From Massilia solisilvae (GTDB taxonomy: Bacteria > Pseudomonadota > Gammaproteobacteria > Burkholderiales > Burkholderiaceae_D): a stretch of DNA of 64,000 bases. Location of the stretch: assembly GCF_024753215.1 (NCBI RefSeq), contig NZ_JANUGV010000002.1, positions 744,001 to 808,000 on the forward strand, written 5' to 3'. Shown here piece after piece: positions 50,569 to 59,131 of the stretch. The notes below the pieces were generated by a model that made no database searches, was not told where the DNA came from, and saw only the letters and a list, made by a program, of their open reading frames with translations. How positions within the stretch are numbered: position 1 is the first letter of the stretch; each line of letters starts with the position of its first letter. Position numbers and translations under genes: made by a program.

Positions 50569-53250
50569 TTAGCCCGCACCGTTGTGCGGCAGCTTGGCCT
50601 GTCTCAGTAGCTGCGCCATCTGCTCGGGCGGCACCGGGCGGCTGTACAGGTAGCCCTGCAGCGCATGGCAGCCGATCGCGCGCAGGTAATCGCGCTGCGC
50701 GCCGGTCTCGACGCCTTCGGCCACCACCGCCAGTGACAGGCCGCGCGCCAGCGCCACCGTGGCCTGCGCGATCGCGGCGCTGCGCGCGCAGCCGGTGATG
50801 TCGCGCACGAACGACTGGTCGATCTTCAGCTTGTCCAGCGAGAAGCGCGACAGGTAGCCGAGCGACGAGTAGCCGGTGCCGAAGTCGTCCAGTGCCACCG
50901 TCACGCCGATGGCGCGCAGCTCGGCCAGCTGGGCCTCGGCCGCGCCGCTGTCGCCCATCATCACGGTCTCGGTCAGCTCCACTTCGAGCCAGGACGGCGC
51001 AAGACCGGTCTCGGCCAGCGCCGCGCGCACCACGGACGGCAGCTTGCCGGAGCGGACCTGGTGGGCAGACACGTTGACCGCAACCCGCACCGGCGCCAGC
51101 CCGGCGTCCTGCCAGGCCTTGTTCTGGCGGCAGGCTTCACGGATCACCCAGTTCCCGACCGGGACGATCAGGCCCGTCTCTTCGGCCAGCGGGATGAAGT
51201 CGCACGGCGGTACCAGGCCGAGCTCGGGACTGTGCCAGCGCAGCAGCGCCTCCATGCCGACGATGTGGCCCCGTTCGCTGCAGACCACCGGCTGGTAGTG
51301 CAGCGCCAGTTCGCCGCGTTCGAGCGCACGGCGCAGCCGCGATTCCAGCGCCAGCAGCTGCAGTGCCTGCGCGTTCATGTCGCGCTGGAAGAAGCGGAAG
51401 TCGTTGCTGCCCGAGGCCTTCATGTTGGTGAGCGCCGCGTCCGCGGCCTTGAGCAGGTCGCCCGCGGTATCGCCGTCGCGCGGGTACATGCCGATGCCGA
51501 TGCTGGCGGTGAGCACCACGTCATGGCTGTCCACCCGAATCGGCCGCGCGATCGTGTCCAGCAGCTTGCGCGCGCACGTTATCGCATCCTCGGTGCCGGC
51601 GCAGCGCGCCAGCATCAGCACGAAATCGTCGCTGCCCAGGCGCGCCGCGATGTTGTCCTCGCCGGCCAGCGCGGCGGTGCGGCGGCCCACTTCGCGCAGC
51701 GCCGCGTCCCCGCCGGCCTGGCCCAGGCTGTCGTTGATGCGCTGCAGGCGGTCGAGGTTGAACATCATCAGCGCCAGCTGCCCGCCGTCGCGGCGCGCGC
51801 TGGCCAGTGCCGGTTCCATGCGCTCGAACAGCAGCGCGCGGTTGGCCAGGCCGGTCAGCGTGTCGTGGTTGGCCAGGTAGTCCACCTGGTGGTGCGCCGC
51901 CTTCAGCGCCGACAGGTCGGTCGATACCGAGACGTAGGCGTTGACGCTGCCGGAGGCGCCGCGCACGGCGCTGATGCTGATCAGCTCCGGGTAGATCTCG
52001 CCGTTCTTGCGGCGGTTCCAGATCTCGCCGCGCCACTGGCCTTGTTCGGACAGCGCCTGCCACATCTCGCGGTAGAACGCGTGGTCGTGCCGGCCGGAGC
52101 GCAAGAGGCGCGGGTTGTGGCCGAGGACCTCGGCCTCGCTGTAGCCGGTGATGCGCTCGAAGGCCGGGTTGGCGGCGACGATGTTGGCGTCGGCGTTGGT
52201 CATCATGATGCTCTCGGCCGTGCTGTCGAACACCTGGCGCGCGAGCACCAGCCGGTGTTCGCTCTCGCGCAGCGCGGCGTCGGCGCGCTCGCGCGCGTCC
52301 GCTTCGCGCTGCAGCTGCAAGACCTGGCCCTGCACCAGCTGGTACAGGTTCAGGTTGTCATAGGCCACTGCCAGGTGGGCGGCGACCATCACCGCAATGA
52401 TCTCGTCTTCTTCGCAAAAGGGGGCGGCGCCGGCGCGGCGGGTGGCATACACCCAGCCGTGGCGGCGGCGCGCGTCGTGCACCGGCAGGCCGAGGAAGGG
52501 GCCGGGGTGCGCGCGCCCCGGCGGCGGCACGGCCGCGCCGCCCGGTTCACGCAGCGGGGTATCGGCCTGTGCCAGTGCGCCGGGCAAGCGGCCGGGATCG
52601 GCCGCAACGTCCAGCAGCAGTTCGGCCGCAATGCCGTGCGCATGCAAGTGGCGCACCTGGGTGCCGTCCGCGTCCAGCAGGCACAGGGCCAGCTCGTCGG
52701 CGTCCAGCAGCGTGGCCAGCGCATCGACGAAGGTCTCTGCCAGCGTTTCCGGCCGCCGTTCGCGTGCCATGCGCAGGCACAAGGCCTCCAGCGCGGCCAG
52801 GCGCTGCTCGAGCGGGTGCGGCGGCTGCGCCGGGTCGCGCCGGGCCGGCGGCGCGGCCACCGATAGCTCGCTCGCGGCGTCGCCCAGCCCCAGCTCGGCG
52901 TCGATCGCGTCGAAGATCGCCTGCGGCTCGGCCGGCTTGGACAGCACGGTCGTCACCCCGCAGCTGCTGGCGATCTGCGCCGTCTCCTCTTCGGTGTACA
53001 CGGCGGAGTAGAAGATGACCCGGGTGCCGGCGACCAGCGGGTCGGCGCGCAGGCGCTGCACGAAGGCGTGGCCGTCCATGCCGGGCATCAGGATGTCGGT
53101 GATGACAAGGTCGGGACGCTGCGCTCGCGCGCAGGCCAGCGCCTGGGCGCCGTCCGCCGCCTGCAAGGTGCGGTGGCCGGCAAAGCCCAGCAGGGCCACA
53201 AGGTACTCGCGATTGCCGGGGCGGTCGTCGACCACGAGGACGGTGGCCAT
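50569..53250 (-). CDS. REC-GAF-PAS-GGDEF-EAL cyclic-di-GMP protein
   Basis: An 893-residue signalling protein. The receiver at about 1-120 has the Asp in LVITDILMPGMDG. A GAF-like domain covers about 145-310, a PAS at about 335-450 has ITGYSEAEVLGHNPRLLRSG, the GGDEF domain covers about 465-625, and the EAL domain covers about 635-885. The diguanylate cyclase motif reads GSDDF instead of GGDEF and may be weak or inactive; the phosphodiesterase motif EALLRW and later ELTETVMMGD and DDFGTGYSSLGYL are intact. It probably lowers c-di-GMP when the receiver or the sensor domains are triggered. The start at 53250 has AAGGAAAGG. Confidence 0.93.
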   Translation of the reverse strand: MATVLVVDDRPGNREYLVALLGFAGHRTLQAADGAQALACARAQRPDLVITDILMPGMDGHAFVQRLRADPLVAGTRVIFYSAVYTEEETAQIASSCGVTTVLSKPAEPQAIFDAIDAELGLGDAASELSVAAPPARRDPAQPPHPLEQRLAALEALCLRMARERRPETLAETFVDALATLLDADELALCLLDADGTQVRHLHAHGIAAELLLDVAADPGRLPGALAQADTPLREPGGAAVPPPGRAHPGPFLGLPVHDARRRHGWVYATRRAGAAPFCEEDEIIAVMVAAHLAVAYDNLNLYQLVQGQVLQLQREADARERADAALRESEHRLVLARQVFDSTAESIMMTNADANIVAANPAFERITGYSEAEVLGHNPRLLRSGRHDHAFYREMWQALSEQGQWRGEIWNRRKNGEIYPELISISAVRGASGSVNAYVSVSTDLSALKAAHHQVDYLANHDTLTGLANRALLFERMEPALASARRDGGQLALMMFNLDRLQRINDSLGQAGGDAALREVGRRTAALAGEDNIAARLGSDDFVLMLARCAGTEDAITCARKLLDTIARPIRVDSHDVVLTASIGIGMYPRDGDTAGDLLKAADAALTNMKASGSNDFRFFQRDMNAQALQLLALESRLRRALERGELALHYQPVVCSERGHIVGMEALLRWHSPELGLVPPCDFIPLAEETGLIVPVGNWVIREACRQNKAWQDAGLAPVRVAVNVSAHQVRSGKLPSVVRAALAETGLAPSWLEVELTETVMMGDSGAAEAQLAELRAIGVTVALDDFGTGYSSLGYLSRFSLDKLKIDQSFVRDITGCARSAAIAQATVALARGLSLAVVAEGVETGAQRDYLRAIGCHALQGYLYSRPVPPEQMAQLLRQAKLPHNGAG

Positions 53251-53591
53251 CAGCCTTTCCTTTCGTCGGGCGCTGCCGGCCCCACGATGGCGATACGTGG
53301 TGAGCGCATATTGCCTCCTTCTTGCGCCGCCGGCAGCCTGGCGGGCGCGTGTCCAGTTCAATCATAGCTTGCAGGCAGCCTGGGCTTCTTGCATTGTCGA
53401 ATGTTACATCGAAATGATTGACAGTTGACTGTTGAATGGGCGAATTGATGTTGTGGAATGACAACGTGACAGGGATGGCCGGGACCGGCGCGGCAATGTG
53501 CCGGCTGCGACCGCCCAATGGCCGGGCCGGGAGGCGGCAAATCCTTTAAAATAGCGTATTTCGCCAGTTGGGCTTTGATCAGGAATCCAGT
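53251..53591. other. Intergenic region between the EAL protein and ribBX
   Basis: 341 bp without a supported gene. It must hold divergent promoters. Towards ribBX a -10-like TAAAAT lies at 53547-53552, about 40 bp before the start codon. Near 53415-53440 there are TTGAC repeats in an AT-rich patch, probably the promoter of the minus-strand gene. No FMN riboswitch consensus was found. Confidence 0.5.
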
Positions 53592-54707
53592 ATGTCTATC
53601 TCCACCACCCAGGAAATCGTTGCCGAATTGCGCGCAGGCCGCATGGTCATTCTCGTAGATGAAGAAGACCGCGAAAACGAGGGCGATCTGGTGCTGGCGG
53701 CCGACTTCGTCACGCCCGAGGCGATCAATTTCATGATCCGCCACGCGCGCGGCCTGGTGTGCCTGACCCTGACCGAAGAGCGCTGCGAACAGCTCGCCCT
53801 GCCGATGATGACGGCCAAGAACGGCACCTCGTTCGGCACCAATTTCACGGTCTCGATCGAGGCGGCCGAGGGCGTCACCACCGGCATCTCGGCGGCCGAC
53901 CGCGCGCGCACCGTGCAGGCGGCAGTGGCCAAGAACGCCCGCCCCGACGACGTGGTCCAGCCGGGCCACATCTTCCCGCTCAAGGCCCAGAAGGGCGGCG
54001 TGCTGATGCGCGCCGGGCACACCGAGGCCGGCTGCGACCTGACCGAGATGGCGGGCCTGACCCCGGCGTCGGTGATCTGCGAGATCATCAAGGAAGACGG
54101 CACCATGGCGCGCCTGCCGGACCTGATCGAGTTCGCCAAGGAGCACAACCTGAAGATCGGCACCATCGCCGACCTGATCCACTACCGCAGCCAGCACGAG
54201 TGTCTGGTCGAGCGTCTGGCCGAGCGCACGCTGTCCACCGCCTGCGGCGACTTCCGCCTGGTGGCCTACCGCGACACCCCGAGCGGCGCGGCGCACCTGG
54301 CGCTGGTGCACGGCGAGGTGTCGGGCGAGCGCGAGTCGCTGGTGCGGGTGCACCAGCCGGTGTCGATTCTGGACGTGCTGGAAACGCACGCGACCACCCA
54401 CTCGTGGAACCTGTCGGCGGCGATGCAGGCGGTGCAGCAGGCCGAGAGCGGCGTGCTGGTGCTGCTCAACTGCGGCGAAACGGCCGAGCAGCTGTTCGCC
54501 CAGTTCACCACGCTCGACTCGAAGGGCGTGCGCCCGGTTGGCCGCGCGGCGACGATGGACCTGCGCACCTACGGCATCGGCGCCCAGATCCTGCGCGACC
54601 TGGGCGTGCGCAAGATGAAGCTCCTGGCCAACCCGCGCAAGATGCCGTCGATGACCGGCTTCGACCTCGAGGTGACCGGCTACCTGCCGCTGCCGAACGC
54701 GGCGTGA
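53592..54707 (+). CDS. ribBA: RibB with degenerate GTP cyclohydrolase II-like domain (RibBX type)
   Basis: A 371-residue two-domain protein. The N-terminal half (about 1-200) is 3,4-dihydroxy-2-butanone-4-phosphate synthase, with [17 protein letters not shown] and [10 protein letters not shown] intact. The C-terminal half aligns with GTP cyclohydrolase II only at its end ([19 protein letters not shown]). The zinc-binding CxxGDVFxSxRCDC-type segment and the RQEGRGIGL loop are absent. It is therefore probably RibB plus a non-catalytic RibX domain, and the cell needs another RibA. The ATG at 53592 has AGGA upstream. Confidence 0.92.
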   Translation: MSISTTQEIVAELRAGRMVILVDEEDRENEGDLVLAADFVTPEAINFMIRHARGLVCLTLTEERCEQLALPMMTAKNGTSFGTNFTVSIEAAEGVTTGISAADRARTVQAAVAKNARPDDVVQPGHIFPLKAQKGGVLMRAGHTEAGCDLTEMAGLTPASVICEIIKEDGTMARLPDLIEFAKEHNLKIGTIADLIHYRSQHECLVERLAERTLSTACGDFRLVAYRDTPSGAAHLALVHGEVSGERESLVRVHQPVSILDVLETHATTHSWNLSAAMQAVQQAESGVLVLLNCGETAEQLFAQFTTLDSKGVRPVGRAATMDLRTYGIGAQILRDLGVRKMKLLANPRKMPSMTGFDLEVTGYLPLPNAA

Positions 54708-54753
54708 AACGATTAACGCATACTATTTATATTTTAAAAAGAAGAGGGCAGCC

Positions 54754-55233
54754 ATGACGGTAGGAACTTATGAAAGCAATTTTGACGGCGCGGGCCTGCG
54801 CATCGGTATCGTGCAGGCGCGTTTCAATGCCGACGTCGGGCATGGCCTGCTGTCCTCGTGCCTGGCCGAACTGAAGCGCTTGGGCGTGGCGGACGAAGAC
54901 ATCCTGCACGTGACCGTGCCGGGCGCGCTCGAAATCCCGCTGGCGCTGCAGCAGATGGCCCAGACCCAGCAGTTCGACGCGCTGATCGCGCTGGGCGCGG
55001 TGATCCGCGGCGAGACCTACCACTTCGAGCTGGTGTCCAACGAGTCGGGCGCGGGCATCACCCGCATCGGCCTGGACTACGGCATGCCGATCGCCAACGC
55101 CGTGCTGACCACCGAGAACGACGAGCAGGCCGAGGCGCGCATGGCGGAGAAGGGCACCGACGCCGCCAAGGTGGCCGTCGAGATGGCCAACCTGTTGATC
55201 GCGCTCGAAGAGCTGCAGGTCGAGGAAGACTGA
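54754..55233 (+). CDS. ribH: 6,7-dimethyl-8-ribityllumazine synthase
   Basis: A 159-residue enzyme with the lumazine synthase motifs [24 protein letters not shown] and [19 protein letters not shown], including the active-site His. It condenses the ribB and ribD products. It normally assembles into pentamers or icosahedra. It lies 46 bp after ribBX, with an AT-rich gap, and 17 bp before nusB. Confidence 0.97.
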   Translation: MTVGTYESNFDGAGLRIGIVQARFNADVGHGLLSSCLAELKRLGVADEDILHVTVPGALEIPLALQQMAQTQQFDALIALGAVIRGETYHFELVSNESGAGITRIGLDYGMPIANAVLTTENDEQAEARMAEKGTDAAKVAVEMANLLIALEELQVEED

Positions 55234-55250
55234 TTCAGAGGTTCAGAAAG

Positions 55251-55721
55251 ATGACTGAGAAAAACATTCACGCCAACCCCAACAAGAACCGCACGCCGCG
55301 CCACCGCGCGCGCGAGTTCGCGCTGCAGGGGCTGTACCAATGGCTGCTGAACAACGAGCCGGCGTCGACCGTGGTCAACAACATCCGCGGCGCGCACGGC
55401 TTCGACAAGGCCGACGGCGAGTACTTCACCGAACTGCTGAACGGCGCGATCGCCCAGTCGGTGGAGCTGCGCGAAGTGCTGGCGCCGACCCTGGACCGGC
55501 CGCTGGGCGAGCTGTCGCCGATCGAGCACGCGGTGCTGCTGCTGGGCGCCTGGGAGCTGAAGAACAAGATCGAGATCCCGTACCGGGTCGTGATCAACGA
55601 GGCGGTCGAGCTGACCAAGTCGTTCGGCGGGTCGGAAGGGCACAAGTACGTCAACGGCGTGCTGGACCGCCTGGCCGGCAAGCTGCGCCCGGACGAGGTG
55701 GCGGCGGACGGTCGCCGCTGA
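55251..55721 (+). CDS. nusB: Transcription antitermination factor NusB
   Basis: A 156-residue all-helical protein. The N-terminal Arg-rich RNA-binding segment is RTPRHRAREFALQGLYQWLL. Later motifs are SPIEHAVLLLGAWELK and VVINEAVELTKSFGGSEGHKYVNGVLD. It binds boxA in rRNA leaders with S10 and supports rRNA transcription. It is last in the ribBX-ribH-nusB unit, and a strong terminator follows. The start at 55251 gives the family's N-terminus. Confidence 0.97.
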   Translation: MTEKNIHANPNKNRTPRHRAREFALQGLYQWLLNNEPASTVVNNIRGAHGFDKADGEYFTELLNGAIAQSVELREVLAPTLDRPLGELSPIEHAVLLLGAWELKNKIEIPYRVVINEAVELTKSFGGSEGHKYVNGVLDRLAGKLRPDEVAADGRR

Positions 55722-55740
55722 TCGACCTCGCTTCTCATTG

Positions 55741-55774
55741 AAAAGCCGCCCCGGTTCGCCGCGGCGGCTTTTTT
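55741..55774 (+). terminator. Rho-independent terminator after nusB
   Basis: AAAAGCCGCC pairs with GGCGGCTTTT, and six Ts follow. The central 22 bp (55746-55767) recur exactly at 57992-58013. Confidence 0.9.
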
Positions 55775-55778
55775 AATT

Positions 55779-56666
55779 CTATCTGCTGGCGATGGCGTCC
55801 AGTTGTTCGCGCAACAGCGCGAGGAATGCACTCGCTGCGGGCGATGGAAATTTCGGCCAGGCCACGTAGAGGACACGCGCTGGAGCGTCCTGCAAAGCCA
55901 CCGGCACGACGCCGGGCAGATTTCTCACGACGGATTCTGGCACCAGACTGGCGGCCAAGCCACGCGCGACGAACTGCTCGATCAGATTCAGATGGTTGAC
56001 CTCGAAACGGATCTGGTGCGCGACGCCAGCAGCGGCAAATGCCTTGTCTGTCTGGCGGCGGGCACTGCTGTCCTTTGGATAGTCCACCAGCGGCAGCGTT
56101 GCCAACCGTTCGAGCGTGAGCCGCTTGCGAGACGCTAACGAATGTTCCCTTGGCAGAAGCGCGACCAGTTTCTCCTGCGCGATCCGAAGGTGTTCTACTC
56201 CCTCGACCTTTTCTCCCTGCCACAAGCCGACGAGCGCGACATCCAGGCGGCCTTGGCGCAGCCGCTCCAGCAACTCTTCGCTGCCGCTCTGGCTCAGTCG
56301 GACGTCAACCTGGGGGTAGCGCGCATGGAACTGCGCGATCAGCGCCACGATGTCGATGTTGCCGAGCGCGCTGATCGCGCCGATCGTAATCTGACCTCTG
56401 ACCTGTCCGGTGACTGCCGCGACTTCTTCCGGTATGCGGCGCGCTGCCTCCAGCGCGGCATGCGCTTGCCGTACGAAGGCTTCTCCCGCCAGCGTCAGGC
56501 GTACGCGGCGCGAAGTGCGCTCGAACAGCGGGGCGCCAAGTTCATCTTCGAGCCGCGCCACTTGATGGCTCAAGGCCGATTGCACCGTGTGGCACCGGCG
56601 AGCAGCGCGCGTGAAACTGGACTCTTCTGCGACCGCCAGCACAAATTCGATCTGTCTGAGGTTCAT
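55779..56666 (-). CDS. LysR-family transcriptional regulator
   Basis: A 295-residue regulator. The N-terminal helix-turn-helix (about 1-60) has SSFTRAARRCHTVQSALSHQ and LEDELGAPLFERTSRRVRLT. A substrate-binding domain fills about 90-290. It is divergent from the MFS gene, 101 bp away, and probably controls it. The intergenic region is AT-rich (ACAATACATTGGACTCATTT near 56700). ATG 56669 is one codon upstream. Composition is slightly different from neighbours, and the pair sits between two copies of one terminator, so it may be acquired. Confidence 0.92.
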   Translation of the reverse strand: MNLRQIEFVLAVAEESSFTRAARRCHTVQSALSHQVARLEDELGAPLFERTSRRVRLTLAGEAFVRQAHAALEAARRIPEEVAAVTGQVRGQITIGAISALGNIDIVALIAQFHARYPQVDVRLSQSGSEELLERLRQGRLDVALVGLWQGEKVEGVEHLRIAQEKLVALLPREHSLASRKRLTLERLATLPLVDYPKDSSARRQTDKAFAAAGVAHQIRFEVNHLNLIEQFVARGLAASLVPESVVRNLPGVVPVALQDAPARVLYVAWPKFPSPAASAFLALLREQLDAIASR

Positions 56667-56767
56667 CATCTATCTCAAAAGAAGATTCTTGGAATGATAA
56701 CAATACATTGGACTCATTTATCTGATGAAGAGAAACTGTGCGTCAAACAACCCTGGATTTCCACTCC

Positions 56768-57970
56768 ATGAACACCACTTCACATCTCAGACATGTTCAA
56801 TCTCTTTCCACGCCCCTGCTGTGGCTGATGGCCGCGGCCACGGGAATAGCCGTCGCAGGTAACTACTACGCCCAGCCGTTGCTGCCTACTATCGCGGCGG
56901 AGTTCAGGACTTCCCAAACAGCGGCAGCCGGTATCGTGACGACAGCGCAACTGAGCTATGGCGCGGGGCTATTTCTGCTGGTGCCTGTTGCGGATTTGCG
57001 CGAACGCAGAAGCCTGATCGTGGCCCTGATGCTGCTGGCGGGCCTCGGCCTGGCGCTCAGCGCAGCGGCACCTACCTTGCCGCTGCTGCTGGTGGGCACG
57101 GCCATCACCGGATTCTGTTCGGTCGTCGCGCAGGTGTTGGTGCCTTTCGCAGCAACGCTGGCCGTGCCGGAACAACGTGGGCGCGCAGTCGGTACGGTGA
57201 TGAGCGGCCTGCTGCTCGGTATCCTGCTCGCCCGAACCGTGGCGGGTACGCTTTCTTCCCTGATGCACTGGCGAGCAGTGTATGTGGTTGCGGCCGTTTC
57301 GATGGCGGTCTGCGCCCTGGCGCTGAGGCGTTCATTGCCCCGCTATCAGGCCGACGCCGGTGTGGGGTACGGGGAATTGCTGCGCTCGGTGATCCAACTG
57401 TTCGCCGACGAAGCCGTACTGCGCGTGCGTGCCGTGCTCGGCATGATCTCGTTTGCGCTGTTCAGCCTGTTCTGGACGCCGCTGGCCTTCCTGCTGGCCG
57501 CGCCACCCTATGGCTACTCGGATGCAGTCATTGGTTTGTTCGGATTGGCCGGCGCCGCAGGGGCGCTGGCAGCCACGGGAGCGGGCCGCTTGGCCGATCA
57601 GGGGCGGGGCACCACGGCGACCTGGCTGGGCCTGCTGGGCCTGTTGATCTGCTGGCTGCCCCTCGGATTTGCCCAGGCGTCGCTGGCTGCACTGTTGGCC
57701 GGGGTGTTGTTGCTCGATCTGGCCGTGCAACTGGTCCACGTCAGCAACCAGAACGCGATCTACGCGCTGCGACCGCAAGCTCGCAATCGCCTCAATGCGG
57801 GATACATGACCTGCTATTTCCTCGGAGGGGCCGGTGGCTCATGGCTGGCGGCATACATTTATCCGCGCGCGGGGTGGATCGGGATCGTGGGAGCGGCGGT
57901 CAGTCTCGCTGTGCTCGGCATCGCGGTCGGCCTCGTGGGGTTGAGGCGCGGTCAGCGCCGGCCTGACTGA
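56768..57970 (+). CDS. MFS transporter (YnfM-like drug:H+ antiporter)
   Basis: A 400-residue, twelve-helix major facilitator. Features: GNYYAQPLLPTIAAEF after helix 1, VPVADLRERRSLIVALMLLA for the loop 2-3 motif, and ARTVAGTLSSLMHWRAVY in helix 5. It resembles the YnfM/YtbD-type exporters. The substrate is unknown. It is divergent from the LysR gene and ends in a terminator-like hairpin 16 bp past its stop. ATG 56768 fits the family N-terminus; ATG 56738 is an alternative. Confidence 0.9.
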   Translation: MNTTSHLRHVQSLSTPLLWLMAAATGIAVAGNYYAQPLLPTIAAEFRTSQTAAAGIVTTAQLSYGAGLFLLVPVADLRERRSLIVALMLLAGLGLALSAAAPTLPLLLVGTAITGFCSVVAQVLVPFAATLAVPEQRGRAVGTVMSGLLLGILLARTVAGTLSSLMHWRAVYVVAAVSMAVCALALRRSLPRYQADAGVGYGELLRSVIQLFADEAVLRVRAVLGMISFALFSLFWTPLAFLLAAPPYGYSDAVIGLFGLAGAAGALAATGAGRLADQGRGTTATWLGLLGLLICWLPLGFAQASLAALLAGVLLLDLAVQLVHVSNQNAIYALRPQARNRLNAGYMTCYFLGGAGGSWLAAYIYPRAGWIGIVGAAVSLAVLGIAVGLVGLRRGQRRPD

Positions 57971-57986
57971 AGCCGTCCATCAATAG

Positions 57987-58020
57987 AAAGACCGCCCCGG
58001 TTCGCCGCGGCGGTCTTTCC
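57987..58020 (+). terminator. Terminator-like hairpin after the MFS gene
   Basis: AAAGACCGCC pairs with GGCGGTCTTT; the T-run is short (TTTCC). Its central 22 bp are identical to the core of the nusB terminator. Confidence 0.7.
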
Positions 58021-58105
58021 TATCGCTGCTTGTTTGGCCGATAACGAGTGACACAGCGGCCAGGGTGCCTCCGTTTTGGAAGATGAGAACCTGGTGCAAC
58101 CAGCC

Positions 58106-58510
58106 TCAACGCGCCTGGACGAGCTTCCAGCCATTGCCCGAGGGATCGCGAAAGCTCGCATCGACCGATCCGTAGCGCTCGACCGGCTCCTGCGTGAATT
58201 CGACGCCGCGCTTGTGCATCACTTCATACGCGGCCCGGCAATCTTCGACCACCAGCACCAGCGGCGGCATGGCGCCTTTGGCGACCGCCTCGTTCAGGGC
58301 TTGCGCGGTCTTGTCATCGACCATCGGTGCCTGGGGCCGGAACAGGCCCAGCTGCAAGCCGGGCTGGTCGGGGTGCTGGACCGTCAGCCAGCGATAATCG
58401 CCGTTGCGGGCATCGGTGTGCACGCGAAATCCGAGCCGTTCGACATAGAACTGGAGCGCCTCGTCCTGGTCATGGACATAGATGCCGGCAACCTGAATAC
58501 CATTTTTCAT
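58106..58510 (-). CDS. VOC-family (glyoxalase/bleomycin-resistance fold) protein
   Basis: A 134-residue protein with two beta-alpha-beta-beta-beta units: VAGIYVHDQDEALQFYVERL in the first half, and PPLVLVVEDCRAAYEVMHKR and GSVDASFRDPSGNGWKLVQ in the second. Possible metal ligands are present (a His in VAGIYVHD, a Glu/Asp near the end), but the site is not the glyoxalase I one. The substrate is unknown. It starts directly after the stop of the AraC-type gene, with GGAGG, so the two are co-transcribed. Confidence 0.88.
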   Translation of the reverse strand: MKNGIQVAGIYVHDQDEALQFYVERLGFRVHTDARNGDYRWLTVQHPDQPGLQLGLFRPQAPMVDDKTAQALNEAVAKGAMPPLVLVVEDCRAAYEVMHKRGVEFTQEPVERYGSVDASFRDPSGNGWKLVQAR

Positions 58511-59014
58511 TTATGTTCCTCCATTTGAAAGCTCCAGCGTATCGGCTTTGGTCCGCCGCCGCTTCTCCGAAACTGCCATTGTGAGATGGGGCCGGTGGGC
58601 GGCGCTGACGAAGCAATGGGGAACCTGGTCGAGATCGCCCGGCGCTTGCCGCATTTGCCGCCGGAGCGCGCTGGGACTTTCGCCGGTCACGTCGCGGAAG
58701 GTCCGGCCAAACGTGCCAAGGCTGTTCCAGCCGGTCTGCAAGGCGATGTCGATGATCGGCAGGTCAGTGTCGCGCAGCAGCGCTTTCGCGCGTTCGACCC
58801 GCCGTGCCAGCAGGTAGCGGTGGGGCGGCAGGCCGAACGCGTCGCGAAACGCGCGGGCGAAGTAGGCTTCGGACGCGCCGCTGACGCGCGCCAGCCGCGA
58901 CACCGGCCAGTCCTCGTGCGGCGCGGCGTCCATGCGGTCCCTGGCGCGCAGCAGGCGGCGCAACAGCTTCAAGTCCCTGTCCCCGGATTTCTTGTTATCG
59001 ATGGATGAGCGCAT
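58511..59014 (-). CDS. AraC-type helix-turn-helix regulator, short form
   Basis: A 167-residue protein consisting almost only of the AraC DNA-binding domain: PVSRLARVSGASEAYFARAF and IDIALQTGWNSLGTFGRTF (about 38-110), then FRDVTGESPSALRRQMRQ. There is no ligand domain, so it resembles the short AraC group (SoxS/MarA-like), with a ~50-residue tail. Its stop abuts the VOC start, and it probably controls that pair. Confidence 0.9.
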   Translation of the reverse strand: MRSSIDNKKSGDRDLKLLRRLLRARDRMDAAPHEDWPVSRLARVSGASEAYFARAFRDAFGLPPHRYLLARRVERAKALLRDTDLPIIDIALQTGWNSLGTFGRTFRDVTGESPSALRRQMRQAPGDLDQVPHCFVSAAHRPHLTMAVSEKRRRTKADTLELSNGGT

Positions 59015-59061
59015 GCTGCCAATATGGCACGAATCGGGGAGCGGCAGGGCAGGTTCAATTG

Positions 59062-59095
59062 AAAAAGGGCTGAGTCCTGACCGAACTCAGCCCTT
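59062..59095 (-). terminator. Rho-independent terminator after the lytic transglycosylase gene
   Basis: AAGGGCTGAGT pairs with ACTCAGCCCTT in an 11-bp stem, and the minus strand ends in five Ts. Confidence 0.85.
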
Positions 59096-59131
59096 CGCTG
59101 CCTTGCGAGTGGAGCGCTTGTCTGCCCGTGA

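Noticed and set aside
48200-50572. Plus-strand open frame opposite the M16 peptidase
   Set aside because: Low-complexity His/Arg/Gln-rich shadow; the minus strand carries HFTEH.
53251-53591. Possible FMN riboswitch before ribBX
   Set aside because: The conserved RFN segments are not present.
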